Position numbers and translations under genes: made by a program. From assembly GCA_964364855.1 (NCBI GenBank), contig CAYINU010000041.1:1-16562 (forward strand): a stretch of DNA of 16,562 nucleotides. Direction: 5' to 3'. This document shows, piece after piece, positions 4,016 through 13,588 of this stretch (its first letter is position 1; every line of letters starts with the position of its first letter). The DNA is from CAYINU01 sp964364855 (GTDB taxonomy: Bacteria > Margulisbacteria > Marinamargulisbacteria > CAYINU01). The notes under the pieces were generated by a model. The model did no database searches. It was not told the origin of the DNA and saw only the letters and a program-made list of their open reading frames with translations.

Positions 4016-6067
4016 ATGGCGAATATGGACAAGAACGAAAATCGCCCTCGATCTGCCTGGCAAAAGCTGAGTCAGTTCTTCTCGATAAACGGTCTATTTA
4101 GGCTCCTGACGGGGAAACCCCGCGACCTGAGTGACCGCTCGGTCTTTCACCAAATCTCGCTAGTCGCCTTTTTGGCCTGGGTGGGGTTTGGGGCAGACGG
4201 GCTATCTTCATCAGCTTACGGACCTGAGGAAGCATTTAAGACCCTCGGACAACATACGTATTTGGCTATCGCGCTTGCCCTGGTTATGGCCTTTACGATC
4301 CTGATCATTTCCGCTGCGTATTCGCGGATTATCGAGGAATTCCCCCATGGCGGCGGCGGTTACATTGTTGCCAGCAAGCTATTGGGTCGTCGGGCGGGAT
4401 TGGTGTCGGGATCTGCCCTGCTGGTCGACTATGTTTTAACCATCACCATCTCCATTGCCGCCGCGGGAGACGCCTTGTTTAGCTTTCTGCCGTTGCATTT
4501 GCATATGCTCAAATTGCCGGTGGAGATTGCACTTATCGGGGTATTGACCTTGCTTAACATCCGAGGCGTTCGCGAATCGGTCATGGTACTCACTCCTATT
4601 TTTATTTTCTTTTTGGTCGGCCACGTTATCGGTATCGTTTGGGGAATATCGGTCAAGGTCCCCGCGCTTCCGGAAACCATCGCGCATGCGACAACAGGCT
4701 TTCAGAGTGGGCTGTCGACGCTAGGGCCCATTGCCATGATTTTGCTTTTTATCCACGCGTATTCGCTGGGAGGTGGGACATATACCGGGATTGAAGCCGT
4801 TTCCAACGGATTGCCCATGATGCGCGAGCCACGGGTACATACTGCAAAAAAAACCATGATCTATATGGCCCTTTCCCTGGCCTTCACCGCGTCAGGCTTG
4901 TTGTTTTGTTACTTACTATGGAATGTCCATTCCGTACCCGGAAAAACCTTGAACGCGGTGCTGTTTGGCCGCATTACCGCCGGCATGCCCTTCGGCGATG
5001 CCATGACGGTAGCGCTCATGATCTCCGAAGGACTGCTATTGGTCGTCGCAGCCCAAGCCGGATTTCTAGATGGTCCCCGTGTTCTGGCCAATATGGCCAA
5101 AGATGGCTGGGTACCGCGTCAATTCGCGTCACTTTCTTCGAAACTGACAGCTACCCGTGGGGTGTTATTGATGTGCATCACCTCTCTTGCCGCACTCATT
5201 TATACCCAAGGCTCGGTGTCTCACTTGGTTGTTATGTATAGCATCAACGTCTTTTTGACGTTTTCATTGTCCATTTTCGGCATGTTGCGCATGTACATTC
5301 GCGCAGGCGAAAACAAATACCGCAGGCGCAGCGGCGTTGTTATTTTCCTGGTGGGTTTTTTGATGTGCGCCACCATCCTAACGATCACCGTCATCGAAAA
5401 ATTTGGACATGGCGGCTGGGTAACACTGGCCGTAACCGCGACTTTGATCCTGCTTTGCTTGGCGATACGACGCCATTATTTCAAAGTGGCATCGACCATT
5501 TCGCATTTGTACTCGGGGTTGGATAAACTACCTATCCCTACCGAAGACACCATTCGCCCTTTGGATCCCCAAGCACGGATTGCCTGTGTATTGGTCGGTG
5601 GATATGGGGGTCTGGGCATTTATATCGTGCGTAGTATCTTGGACACCTTCCCCGGTGTATATCAAGGTTTTATATTTATCTCTGTGGGAGTCGTGGATTC
5701 CGAAGGCATCAAGAGCCGGGATATTGTTGAAAAGCTCACCTCAGACAGCGAAAACATGCTGCATAGCTATGTGGATTTGTCCCACCGTCTGGGTTTGCCC
5801 GCTACATATCGGATGGGTGTCGGAACAGACGTGATTCAGGCCGGTGTCGATTTGTGCGTCGATTTGAAAAAAGAGTTCCCCAACATCACCTTTTTTGCTG
5901 GCAAAATCGTGTTTGATAATGAACGGTGGTACCACCGCTTCCTGCACAACGAAACCGCCTATGCCCTGCAAAAACGGCTCCAGCTTCGGGGTTACACCAT
6001 GGTGATTTTGCCAGCCCTGGTCACCGAACCATCCGCAACGGAAGACTTCTCCACAATCTCGCCTTAA
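4016..6067 (+). CDS. APC-superfamily permease with cytoplasmic C-terminal domain, KimA/YdaO-like (probable K+ uptake)
   Basis: The 683-residue inner-membrane protein has about 12 hydrophobic segments between residues roughly 45 and 490. The first bears FGADGLSSSAYGPEEAF (from residue 58), the signature segment of KimA-like APC permeases, and IEEFPHGGGGYIVA follows. From about residue 520 comes a soluble alpha/beta domain beginning with IACVLVGGYGGLG and resembling a universal-stress/nucleotide-binding fold, which in KimA proteins senses the cytoplasm. KimA of Bacillus is a high-affinity K+/H+ symporter, so potassium import is the best guess, but an organic substrate cannot be excluded. Length is close to the family norm plus a short N-terminal extension. 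ATG 4016 is taken as start; ATG 4025 is equally possible because neither has a clear Shine-Dalgarno site. A possible structured leader precedes the gene. Confidence 0.72.
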   Translation: MANMDKNENRPRSAWQKLSQFFSINGLFRLLTGKPRDLSDRSVFHQISLVAFLAWVGFGADGLSSSAYGPEEAFKTLGQHTYLAIALALVMAFTILIISAAYSRIIEEFPHGGGGYIVASKLLGRRAGLVSGSALLVDYVLTITISIAAAGDALFSFLPLHLHMLKLPVEIALIGVLTLLNIRGVRESVMVLTPIFIFFLVGHVIGIVWGISVKVPALPETIAHATTGFQSGLSTLGPIAMILLFIHAYSLGGGTYTGIEAVSNGLPMMREPRVHTAKKTMIYMALSLAFTASGLLFCYLLWNVHSVPGKTLNAVLFGRITAGMPFGDAMTVALMISEGLLLVVAAQAGFLDGPRVLANMAKDGWVPRQFASLSSKLTATRGVLLMCITSLAALIYTQGSVSHLVVMYSINVFLTFSLSIFGMLRMYIRAGENKYRRRSGVVIFLVGFLMCATILTITVIEKFGHGGWVTLAVTATLILLCLAIRRHYFKVASTISHLYSGLDKLPIPTEDTIRPLDPQARIACVLVGGYGGLGIYIVRSILDTFPGVYQGFIFISVGVVDSEGIKSRDIVEKLTSDSENMLHSYVDLSHRLGLPATYRMGVGTDVIQAGVDLCVDLKKEFPNITFFAGKIVFDNERWYHRFLHNETAYALQKRLQLRGYTMVILPALVTEPSATEDFSTISP

Positions 6068-6135
6068 ACACCAAAATCGTGGTACCATCGGCCCATCCGT
6101 TTTTAATGTTTTGAATCGAAGGGTGGTAATGGACA

Positions 6136-7566
6136 ATGGCCAACTCAGAGCCGCATCAATTAAAACGTGTCTTGGGACGCTGGAATCTCACCAGCTTGGG
6201 CATCGGGGCCATCATCGGCGCGGGGATATTTGTGCTCACCGGAACAACAGCGGCCTATCACTCCGGTCCCGCCATTATCTTATCGTTTATCGTGTCCGCC
6301 ATTGTGTGTGGGTTGGCAGGGCTTTGCTACGCTGAGTTTGCCGCCATGATCCCATTTGCAGGCAGTGCCTATACCTATGCCCTATCGACCCTGGGGAAAC
6401 AGGTTGCCTGGATCATCGGGTGGGATTTGATATTGGAATATTTGTTTGCCAGCGCAACGGTCGCTGTCGGCTGGTCCGGATATATGAAAAGTTTTTTGGC
6501 GGATTTCGGCCTGCATTTGCCGACGAAATTATCTTCGGCACCGGTCGCGTTTTCTCACACAGGCGGGTGGCAATGGACAGGGGCCATTCTCAATGTGCCG
6601 GCGATGCTTATCGTTTTGGCGCTGTCAGGGTTGCTGTATGTGGGCATCAAACAGTCTGCGGTGCTCAATAACGTCATCGTCTTGGTGAAATTGACGGTCA
6701 TTATACTGTTTATCGGATTTGGGATTTTCTACATTAACTGGGATAATTTCACACCCTTTATTCCGCAGAATACAGGTGTCTTCGGCCAATTTGGCTGGAG
6801 TGGGGTGATGCAAGGTGCGGCCATCATCTTTTTTGCCTACATCGGATTTGATGCTGTCTCTACCGCAGCACAGGAGGCCAAAAATCCTCAAAAGGACATG
6901 CCTTTTGGCATATTGGGGTCATTACTGATTTCGACTCTACTTTATATTGCGGTTGCGTTCGTATTGACGGGCTTGGTCCCCTACACGCAACTGGGCGTGC
7001 CCGACCCCATCGCGGTCGGTGTAAACGCGGCGGGACCGCAACTGTTTTGGCTACGACCGCTAATCAAAATCGGTGCGATTGCGGGACTCAGTTCGGTGAT
7101 CTTGGTCATGTTAATGGGCCAGGTCCGAATTTTTTATGCCATGGCACGGGATGGATTTCTACCGGCCTACTTTGCCAAAATTCATCCCGCCTTTCATACG
7201 CCTTACCACGGGACTCTGATCACCGGGCTGGTTGCGGCAGTGATAGCCGGCACCTGTCCTATCGGCCTGTTGGGAGAACTGGTATCCATCGGTACGTTGC
7301 TGGCATTTGGCATCGTATGTGTCAGCGTCCTGGTTTTGCGTTACAAAAGGCCAGATTTGCCCCGTCCGTTCAGGGTGCCATTTGTGCCTTTCATCCCTGT
7401 TCTGGGCGCATTGGTTGCTTTTGGTCAGATGGCGGTTCTGCCCTTCGACACGTGGCTACGACTGATTGTGTGGATGGTTATTGGGGCTGTGATTTACGCT
7501 TTTTACGGCCGCAAAGTAAACACCGCTCAGGCCTTATCCCATATCCAGGAACCTGAACCGCTATAA
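6136..7566 (+). CDS. APC-family amino-acid permease (cationic amino acid transporter type)
   Basis: The 476-residue protein has the full 12-helix APC layout. The first helix contains GIGAIIGAGIFVLTG (residues 22-36), the unwound substrate-contact segment of the family. Next come YAEFAAMIPFAGSAYTYAL, FFAYIGFDAVSTAAQEAKNPQKDMP in the sixth-helix region, and RIFYAMARDGFLP. These features match the CAT/YfnA-type amino-acid permeases, which are proton-coupled importers in the cytoplasmic membrane; the exact substrate is not determined. The gene starts 68 bases after the KimA-like gene, with AAGG 13 bases upstream of the ATG as a weak ribosome-binding site, and may be co-transcribed with its neighbours. 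The AI-2E-family gene follows after 33 bases. Confidence 0.88.
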   Translation: MANSEPHQLKRVLGRWNLTSLGIGAIIGAGIFVLTGTTAAYHSGPAIILSFIVSAIVCGLAGLCYAEFAAMIPFAGSAYTYALSTLGKQVAWIIGWDLILEYLFASATVAVGWSGYMKSFLADFGLHLPTKLSSAPVAFSHTGGWQWTGAILNVPAMLIVLALSGLLYVGIKQSAVLNNVIVLVKLTVIILFIGFGIFYINWDNFTPFIPQNTGVFGQFGWSGVMQGAAIIFFAYIGFDAVSTAAQEAKNPQKDMPFGILGSLLISTLLYIAVAFVLTGLVPYTQLGVPDPIAVGVNAAGPQLFWLRPLIKIGAIAGLSSVILVMLMGQVRIFYAMARDGFLPAYFAKIHPAFHTPYHGTLITGLVAAVIAGTCPIGLLGELVSIGTLLAFGIVCVSVLVLRYKRPDLPRPFRVPFVPFIPVLGALVAFGQMAVLPFDTWLRLIVWMVIGAVIYAFYGRKVNTAQALSHIQEPEPL

Positions 7567-7599
7567 GCCGATTGATTTTATAAACCCCTCACCCCTACA

Positions 7600-8631
7600 A
7601 TGAGGCTGATGCTCAACCCCAATCACATATCTCGGATTCTGTTATATGCCACCGTGATTGTTCTCAATCTGGTGGTTCTTTACTGCATGTGGCCCTATTC
7701 GGTAGCCGTCTTTGGCGCGTTTATTATGTTGGTCCTATTCCGAAAGCTACATGACAGGATCGCGCGAAAAACAAACCATCCCCGGTTGAGCTCCGTCATG
7801 ACGTGTTTGGTCAGCTTTTTCGTGATCACCGTCCCGATGGGAATCCTTATTTTTGTGTTTAGCGCCGCCATTCCGAAGTTTATTCAAACCGCCCGGCAAG
7901 CGTATGTAAGTTTGCAGCATTCCAATACCATGACTTTCAAGGTCGCTGGCATGCAGACCACGCTTGATATTTCCAAAATCGTGGGGCAGGGTATTGAACG
8001 CGTTACATCGGACCTCGGTACATCCATGCTCACGCTTGCCGGAAACGTCGGTCATTTTCTGATCAACGTCGCGCTGATGTATGTTCTCTTGTATTACCTG
8101 TTCATTCATTATCCCCGGCTTTACAAGCAGCTGGAAACGTGGGCACCGGTACCCCCCGAAAAAATCCACGCACTAACCGCCGAAACCGACCGAGTGGTCC
8201 GTTCCACGGTATATGCATCGGGTATCATGGCCTTCGTGCAGGGTAGCATTTTAACCGCCGGATATTGGCTGTTGGGCGTACCCAGCGCCATATTGCTAGG
8301 AATATTAACGATGGTGTTTGCTTTTGTTCCGGTTGTGGGATCGGCATTGGTTTGGCTACCCACCGCCTTGGTCCTTTTTTTATCCGGAAAGCCTCAAGCC
8401 GCCATTTCGGTGCTGGTGCTGGGCGGGGTGATTGTGTCCAATATTGATAACGTCCTTAGGCCCTTGATTCAAAACCGCCTCGGCGAAATTCATCCGTTGA
8501 TGTCCATTGTGGGTGTGATTGTAGGATTGCCGCTGTTCGGGGTTATCGGACTGGTCATCGGGCCGGTGCTGGTCTTTTTGTGTCTTGAGTTGACCCGCCT
8601 CATTCTGAACGGCAACACCAAGGAAGCCTAA
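7600..8631 (+). CDS. AI-2E family (PerM/YdiK-like) membrane transporter
   Basis: The 343-residue protein has the 7-8 membrane helices of the AI-2E/PerM family. The hallmarks are the soluble loop with PPEKIHALTAETDRVVRST and the conserved C-terminal block with FVPVVGSALVWLPTALVL, SNIDNVLRPLI, HPLMSIVGVIVGLPLFGVIGLVIGPV. Members have been linked to export of autoinducer-2 and, in some bacteria, to Na+/H+ exchange; which applies here cannot be told, and no autoinducer gene is nearby. ATG 7600 is used; ATG 7609 (with GAGG just upstream) is an alternative that removes three residues. It lies 33 bases after the permease gene, probably in one operon, and its stop overlaps the convergent peptidase stop by 4 bases. 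Confidence 0.88.
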   Translation: MRLMLNPNHISRILLYATVIVLNLVVLYCMWPYSVAVFGAFIMLVLFRKLHDRIARKTNHPRLSSVMTCLVSFFVITVPMGILIFVFSAAIPKFIQTARQAYVSLQHSNTMTFKVAGMQTTLDISKIVGQGIERVTSDLGTSMLTLAGNVGHFLINVALMYVLLYYLFIHYPRLYKQLETWAPVPPEKIHALTAETDRVVRSTVYASGIMAFVQGSILTAGYWLLGVPSAILLGILTMVFAFVPVVGSALVWLPTALVLFLSGKPQAAISVLVLGGVIVSNIDNVLRPLIQNRLGEIHPLMSIVGVIVGLPLFGVIGLVIGPVLVFLCLELTRLILNGNTKEA

Positions 8632-10493
8632 TCTTTTAGCCCCAGATGGCGGGAAAACCAGGCCACATTTTCAGCCATGCTGGCCGCCTTTACGGCGCGG
8701 GACTGTGGCACATGCCCTTCTCCTTTGTACTCCACATAAGTGACAGCGCACCCTTTGGCCCTTAATGCTTCGTACAGCGTGCGGGATTGGCTCACTGGAA
8801 CACGGCTGTCTTTTTCACCATGTTGAATCAGTACCGGCGACAACGCTGTAGGCAAATTTGGCAGTGACGAACACGCTTGGTACAGATCGGGCCGCGCTTT
8901 TGGTGTGCCTTTAAAGTAGCTCTCTAGCCAGTCGGGAATATCGATTGTGGCATGTAGTGTAGCCAGATCGTACAAGCCGGCCCCCAACGAATAGGCCTTA
9001 ACGGGTGCTGAGCGAGCCAACATCATACCTCCCAAATACCCGCCGTAACTCCATCCCGCCACGCCCACACGAGACGCATCGACAACGTTGAGGGTTTTTT
9101 CCAAATAGGCAATGCCATTCATGACATCTTGATAATCGATTTCCCCCCATCGCTCGACCAAGGCACGACGGAAGGCAAGGCCATACCCCGTACTGCCACG
9201 GGGGTTCGGCATCCATACCAGAGCCCCTTTTCCCGCTAGAACCTGGGCCGGATAGGCCCACGTCCCCGTTCCAAAGCGGTTGCTAAAGGTGGATGCCGGC
9301 CCCCCGTGCAACCACACGATCAACGGATACCGGCGTCCCTTCACGTAGTCGACCGGTTTGATGAGCAAGCCCTCCAACAGGGTTCCATCTTCGCCTGTCC
9401 AGTGAACCGTTTCCCAGCTGCCCAAATCCAACGTCTTGAATTCGGAATTTAAAGCGGTAACGGCTCTCGGATCTTGTTGCGTAGCAGCAACATAAATTTC
9501 CGGAGGCTGATTGGCCGTTTCCCAGGAAAAGGCCATCTTTGAGAAATCAGACGAAAAGGTATACTCCTCTCGCACTTCCGGTCCGCGCAAGACGGGGATC
9601 ACGGCTGCCGTTTTGAGATGGAGTTTGTAAAGTCCATAGCCGACGCCATACTCCGCCAAAAAATAGAGCACATCTTCTGTTGGCGAATGACCGTAGACGG
9701 ACACCACATCATACTCAGCGGTATGGGGGTAGCGAGTGACTTGGCGGGAGGCCAGATGAACGGCCACAAATTCCTTGCTGGCCTGCCAAGGGTCTGGAAT
9801 GTCGGTAGTCTGGTAATACACCCGGGTACCCTCTTGGGTAAACCGAGGACTATGGACAGGACGCGGACCATCAGGAGCCAGTAATGAAACGCGGCGGGAC
9901 TTTAACTCTACAACATACCCTTCCAGTTCCTTCTCTTTTCCAAGTGGCGTTGTTGCCGAGAAAACAATCTGACGACTATCCGGTGACCACTGAAACTGAA
10001 CCACGGAAAAAGGCCCTGAAGTAAGCCGTTTGAGCGGCCCGGAAGCAGGATCAAAAAGCCATAAGTGACGGTTTCCACGATTCCCCCGGTCTCGACGTAC
10101 CAAGGCAATGGTCTTTCCGTCCGGAGCATATTTGAAAGAAAGAGGAGGGCGGGCAGCCGCCAAGACCGGCTTGGCCACGGGCGGGCGGGTATCCAACGCG
10201 ACTTCTACCCACTGGCCCGTGCCTGCCGCAAAATAAAGGATGGCCCGCCCGTCGGGCCGCCACTGCGGCCCCCTGCCCGCCCCCACCTCCCGCGCCTGAG
10301 GCGAACCCGCCGTATTCACCACCCAAATCCGATCCTCTACCTTATACAACAACTGTGACCCATCGGGGGACAGGAGCAGATTGTAGGGTCGCTCGACGGC
10401 CAAAATATCGGTCACGGTCATGGGTCTGGCCCAAGCGGAACCGCTCACGCCCACTAACAGTAAAAACAAAACCGTCCAAACAAGTCTCATCAT
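8628..10493 (-). CDS. Secreted S9 family (prolyl oligopeptidase/acylaminoacyl-type) serine peptidase
   Basis: The 621-residue protein begins with a signal peptide (MMRLVWTVLFLLLVGVSGSAWA), so it acts in the periplasm or outside. Residues about 35-345 are WD40/TolB-like beta-propeller repeats (LSPDGSQLLYKV, WRPDGRAILYF, YAPDGKTIALV, WSPDSRQIVFS). The C-terminal alpha/beta hydrolase domain holds HGGPAST at 396-402 (oxyanion region) and the nucleophile motif GWSYGG with Ser482. Asp562 in GEKDSRVP and His594 in GEGHVPQS complete the catalytic triad. S9 enzymes cut short peptides, often after proline or at blocked N-termini; the specificity is not clear. The gene stands alone on the minus strand, convergent with the AI-2E gene and divergent from the sulfate operon. 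Start codons ATG ATG (10493 or 10490) both fit. Confidence 0.92.
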   Translation of the reverse strand: MMRLVWTVLFLLLVGVSGSAWARPMTVTDILAVERPYNLLLSPDGSQLLYKVEDRIWVVNTAGSPQAREVGAGRGPQWRPDGRAILYFAAGTGQWVEVALDTRPPVAKPVLAAARPPLSFKYAPDGKTIALVRRDRGNRGNRHLWLFDPASGPLKRLTSGPFSVVQFQWSPDSRQIVFSATTPLGKEKELEGYVVELKSRRVSLLAPDGPRPVHSPRFTQEGTRVYYQTTDIPDPWQASKEFVAVHLASRQVTRYPHTAEYDVVSVYGHSPTEDVLYFLAEYGVGYGLYKLHLKTAAVIPVLRGPEVREEYTFSSDFSKMAFSWETANQPPEIYVAATQQDPRAVTALNSEFKTLDLGSWETVHWTGEDGTLLEGLLIKPVDYVKGRRYPLIVWLHGGPASTFSNRFGTGTWAYPAQVLAGKGALVWMPNPRGSTGYGLAFRRALVERWGEIDYQDVMNGIAYLEKTLNVVDASRVGVAGWSYGGYLGGMMLARSAPVKAYSLGAGLYDLATLHATIDIPDWLESYFKGTPKARPDLYQACSSLPNLPTALSPVLIQHGEKDSRVPVSQSRTLYEALRAKGCAVTYVEYKGEGHVPQSRAVKAASMAENVAWFSRHLGLKD

Positions 10494-10538
10494 CCGTGGC
10501 TTTATTGTAACAAGACATCCAGAAAGCCTTGGGCACTG

Positions 10539-10567
10539 TTGACAGATGTTTTGAGCGAGTCTACATT
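10539..10567 (+). promoter_or_regulatory. Sigma70-like promoter of the porin-sulfate transport operon
   Basis: A perfect TTGACA (10539-10544) is followed after exactly 17 bases by TACATT (10562-10567, 4/6). Transcription should begin near 10574. It is the only convincing promoter seen ahead of the five-gene run and probably drives all of it. No clear CysB site was recognised. Confidence 0.65.
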
Positions 10568-10601
10568 CATCCCATAAGTTCTATAGGAAATGTGGTGCAA
10601 C

Positions 10602-11726
10602 ATGTTGCGATATGGATGGGTCCTTTTCTTTTTGTTGCTGACTTCGGGTCCCAGTTGGTCTGAACCCATTTTCAAATTCAAAGGCCTTCTCCAATATGAC
10701 ACCGGGCTTTTGGGCTATTCTGAAAAAAGTTTTGGTCTCCGCCGGGCACAAACGGATTTTACCGGCACGATTAATCCCGCACTGCTTTACCGGGTCAATG
10801 TTGATTTTGCCAGCGGAACGGCTGCCCTTCAGGATGCTTATGGAGACATTAAGATCGCAGAACACCAAACCCTGCGGGTCGGGAAGTCCCGTTTTCCGGG
10901 TGGGCTTGAGCGGATTCAAGCCGCTGGCAACCTTCTTTTTCCCGAATTTGGATTAACCACGTTTTTAGTGCCTAACAAAGACAACGGATTTCTGTATATC
11001 TACAAAACCGGTGACGCGGAGATAGATTTGGGTCTTTTTTCCGGAAGCATTGACGGAGGGCTGCCAGACACCGATAGCGATTATGGCCGGGTCTACACCG
11101 CTCGGGTATTTGTACATCCCATTGCCACCAAAACCGAAACATGGGGAGTGGGCGTAGGCGGCAACATCGAAGATCGGAAGGGATCGGCTACCACTTCACT
11201 TTTGGCGACCTACAGATATCCCGGGTACGGAACTTTTTTTTCGTATTCCACCGGTGTATTTGCCAATGGGCAAGGATACCGATTTATTCCTCAAACGTAT
11301 CTGTATGCCGGGCCTTTTGGACTTCTGGGCGAATACGTTCTGAACTCACAGGCAGTTTCCAATGGCAGTACCACCGCCAACTTACGAAACACCGCCTGGC
11401 AGGTTTATTTGCAGTGGGTACTCACCGGTGAACGGGCAACCTTTGACACCTTGATTCCCCGGTCACCGCTTAGAGAGGGAAAAGGGATCGGCGCTTGGCA
11501 GCTGGGTCTTCGATATGGCGAAATCGATTTTGACGATCGGTCAGAAACCACATTTGCAACGACCGCTCAAGCCACAAAAGTCCAACAGATCGGCGCCAGT
11601 ATCAATTGGTTTTGGACGGAAAACGTGAAATGGGTATTGGCCGCCGACCAGCTGAGAATCACTGCGTTTACCGGAGGCGAAACCACGGCCCTCGTGGCCT
11701 TAATTCGAACGCAAGTTCTGTTTTAA
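10602..11726 (+). CDS. OprO/OprP-family outer-membrane porin, likely for sulfate
   Basis: The product, 374 residues from ATG 10602, has a signal peptide (MLRYGWVLFFLLLTSGPSWS) and an all-beta mature chain with alternating hydrophobic strands and a C-terminal phenylalanine (RTQVLF), the outer-membrane barrel-assembly signal. FGLRRAQTDFTGTI, YRVNVDFASGTAALQDAYGDI and LRVGKSRFPGGLERIQ match phosphate-selective porins O and P, which form trimeric anion channels. Because it is first in a run with Sbp and CysTWA, sulfate is the probable substrate; this is context, not sequence. An in-frame ATG at 10590 would add MWCN; 10602 is preferred because the signal peptide then looks normal and the leader from the predicted promoter is about 28 nt. 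The gap to sbp is 12 bases. Confidence 0.85.
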   Translation: MLRYGWVLFFLLLTSGPSWSEPIFKFKGLLQYDTGLLGYSEKSFGLRRAQTDFTGTINPALLYRVNVDFASGTAALQDAYGDIKIAEHQTLRVGKSRFPGGLERIQAAGNLLFPEFGLTTFLVPNKDNGFLYIYKTGDAEIDLGLFSGSIDGGLPDTDSDYGRVYTARVFVHPIATKTETWGVGVGGNIEDRKGSATTSLLATYRYPGYGTFFSYSTGVFANGQGYRFIPQTYLYAGPFGLLGEYVLNSQAVSNGSTTANLRNTAWQVYLQWVLTGERATFDTLIPRSPLREGKGIGAWQLGLRYGEIDFDDRSETTFATTAQATKVQQIGASINWFWTENVKWVLAADQLRITAFTGGETTALVALIRTQVLF

Positions 11727-11738
11727 AGGATCACAAGT

Positions 11739-12752
11739 GTGATAGCCAAAAAATCGATTGCACGCTTAGCCGTATTTCTGGCTATCCTATTCGGATTTCC
11801 CGGATGGACATTGGCCAAGCCTATTACCTTGCTAAATGTGTCTTATGACACTACCCGCGAATTTTATAAAGCCTACAACACTTATTTCCAAAGCGATTGG
11901 CAGAAAAAAACCGGCCAGTCCCTCACCATTTTGCAATCCCACGGCGGATCCGGCAAACAAGCCCGTGCCGTCATCGACGGCCTGGAAGCCGATGTTGTTA
12001 CGTTGGCACTGGCCTATGATATCGATGCCATTTCACAGAAAACGACACTCCTTCCAAAAGATTGGGAGCATCAACTGCCTCACCATAACGCACCCTACTC
12101 CTCTACGATTGTGTTTTTGGTCCGAAAAGGCAATCCCAAACAAATCAAAGACTGGCCGGATCTGGCCAAACCCGGCATTCAGGTCATCACGCCGAATCCG
12201 AAAACCTCCGGCGGCGCACGGTGGAATTTCCTCGCCGCTTGGGGTTCTGCACTCTCTCAAACCAAATCCGAAACCAAAGCCAAGTCCCTGGTGACGGCCA
12301 TTTATAAAAATGTACCGGTATTAGATTCCGGTGCCCGCGGTTCCACACTCACCTTTACCCAACGTCAGATAGGGGATGTATTGATTGCCTGGGAAGACGA
12401 AGCCCTATTGATCACCCGAAAACGCAGTCCCGGCCAATACGATATTGTCTATCCGTCTATCAGCATTCTCGCACAACCTCCTGTGGCATTGGTTTTAGGC
12501 AATACCCAAAAGCATGGGACTACCGAAGTGGCCAGAGCATATCTGCAGCAATTGTATTCTACGGAAGGACAAACCATCGCCGCTCGCCATTTCTACCGCC
12601 CTCGCCAAGCCCCTATCCAAGCCAAATTTGCGGATCAGTTTCCCGACTTAAAGCGCTTTACTATGGAGACCTATTTTGGAAACTGGAAAAAGGCTCAAGC
12701 CCGGTTTTTTGATGACGGTGGCGTATTTGATGAGATTTACCAACCTCATTAA
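11739..12752 (+). CDS. sbp: Periplasmic sulfate-binding protein
   Basis: Sbp binds sulfate in the periplasm and delivers it to the CysTWA importer. The 337-residue protein starts at GTG 11739, with AAAGGA 8 bases upstream; no ATG fits as well. The signal peptide runs to about residue 26 (ILFGFPGWTLA, then KPITLLNVSYD). Family signatures include VSYDTTREFYKAYN, QSHGGSGKQARAV (66-78, an anion-contacting loop), ADVVTLALAYDID, PNPKTSGGARWNFLAAW and YQPH at the end. Length is normal for Sbp/CysP. It could equally be labelled a thiosulfate-binding CysP-type protein, as the two overlap in sequence and role. It lies 12 bases after the porin gene and its end overlaps cysT. Confidence 0.93.
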   Translation: MIAKKSIARLAVFLAILFGFPGWTLAKPITLLNVSYDTTREFYKAYNTYFQSDWQKKTGQSLTILQSHGGSGKQARAVIDGLEADVVTLALAYDIDAISQKTTLLPKDWEHQLPHHNAPYSSTIVFLVRKGNPKQIKDWPDLAKPGIQVITPNPKTSGGARWNFLAAWGSALSQTKSETKAKSLVTAIYKNVPVLDSGARGSTLTFTQRQIGDVLIAWEDEALLITRKRSPGQYDIVYPSISILAQPPVALVLGNTQKHGTTEVARAYLQQLYSTEGQTIAARHFYRPRQAPIQAKFADQFPDLKRFTMETYFGNWKKAQARFFDDGGVFDEIYQPH

Positions 12753-13587
12753 TCGCTTTAAAAGACGCACAAAATCGTTTGAACTGCCGGGGAAACGTCT
12801 TTCCGGCAGTTTCATGTTTTTGTATCTGGGCGTCATGTTGGTCATCCCGTTGGCGCTTCTGGTATGGCATCTCACAGCGGCTACACCGGAAAAAATCCTG
12901 CACACCCTGCAAAACCCAAGGGTGTTGGCCGCTTTTCAAGTCACGGTGGTCACGGCTTTTTTTGCGGCGTTGGTGAACCTGGTTTTTGGGACGCTCATCG
13001 CTTGGGTGCAAGTGCGGTATCGCTATCCCGGACAAACGCTGGTATCGATGCTCATCGACCTGCCCTTTGCCCTGCCGACAGCCGTTGCCGGCATTGCGCT
13101 AACCGCTACTTTTTCCAATCAAAGTTTGGTGGGCCGCTGGCTCCATGACATGGGCATTCAGATCACTTACACGCCCCTTGGCATTGCCATCGCGATGGTG
13201 TTTATCGGCATTCCCTTTGTCATTCGTCACGTCGAACCCGTATTAGAAGAGTTGGGATCGGAAATGGAAGAAGCCGCCGCCATGCTCGGTGCCACGGCTT
13301 GGCAACGGTTTCGACGCATCACATTGCCAAACCTCATCCCTGCTGCCCTGGCCGGATTCACATCGGCATTTGCCAGAGGCTTGGGTGAATACGGCTCTGT
13401 TATCTTTATTTCGGGCAACATGCCTTTTCGCACCGAAGTTGTCTCGCTTTTGATTGTGTCCAAACTTGAGCAGTTTGACTACACCGGTGCGGTTATCATT
13501 GCGACAGGCATGCTGGCCTTGTCTCTTTTTTTTCTACTGATATCCAACGGTCTGCAATATTGGCAAAAACAGAGATTGGGGATCTAG
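12730..13587 (+). CDS. cysT: Sulfate/thiosulfate ABC transporter permease CysT (CysU)
   Basis: CysT is one of two inner-membrane subunits of the sulfate importer. ATG 12730 is chosen: it yields 285 residues, near the family norm, has GGTGG 8 bases upstream and overlaps the end of sbp by 23 bases. The frame extends upstream to an ATG at 12676, inside sbp, which would add 18 non-conserved residues. Six hydrophobic segments are seen (for example LYLGVMLVIPLALLVW and FQVTVVTAFFAALVNLVFGTLIAW). The coupling-helix motif EEAAAMLGATAWQRFRRITLP (EAA loop, residues 180-200) docks onto CysA. LPFALPTAVAGIALT and GEYGSVIFISGNMP are typical of CysT. Only one base separates it from cysW. Confidence 0.93.
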   Translation: MRFTNLINRFKRRTKSFELPGKRLSGSFMFLYLGVMLVIPLALLVWHLTAATPEKILHTLQNPRVLAAFQVTVVTAFFAALVNLVFGTLIAWVQVRYRYPGQTLVSMLIDLPFALPTAVAGIALTATFSNQSLVGRWLHDMGIQITYTPLGIAIAMVFIGIPFVIRHVEPVLEELGSEMEEAAAMLGATAWQRFRRITLPNLIPAALAGFTSAFARGLGEYGSVIFISGNMPFRTEVVSLLIVSKLEQFDYTGAVIIATGMLALSLFFLLISNGLQYWQKQRLGI

Positions 13588-13588
13588 C

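Noticed and set aside
4016..6067. Annotation as Kup potassium transporter
   Set aside because: Kup-specific motifs were not seen; the GADGLSSSAYGPEE segment and C-terminal alpha/beta domain fit the KimA-like APC group better.
12676..12729. Longer cysT starting at ATG 12676
   Set aside because: It would lie deep inside sbp and add a non-conserved extension; ATG 12730 has a better ribosome-binding site and gives a normal length.
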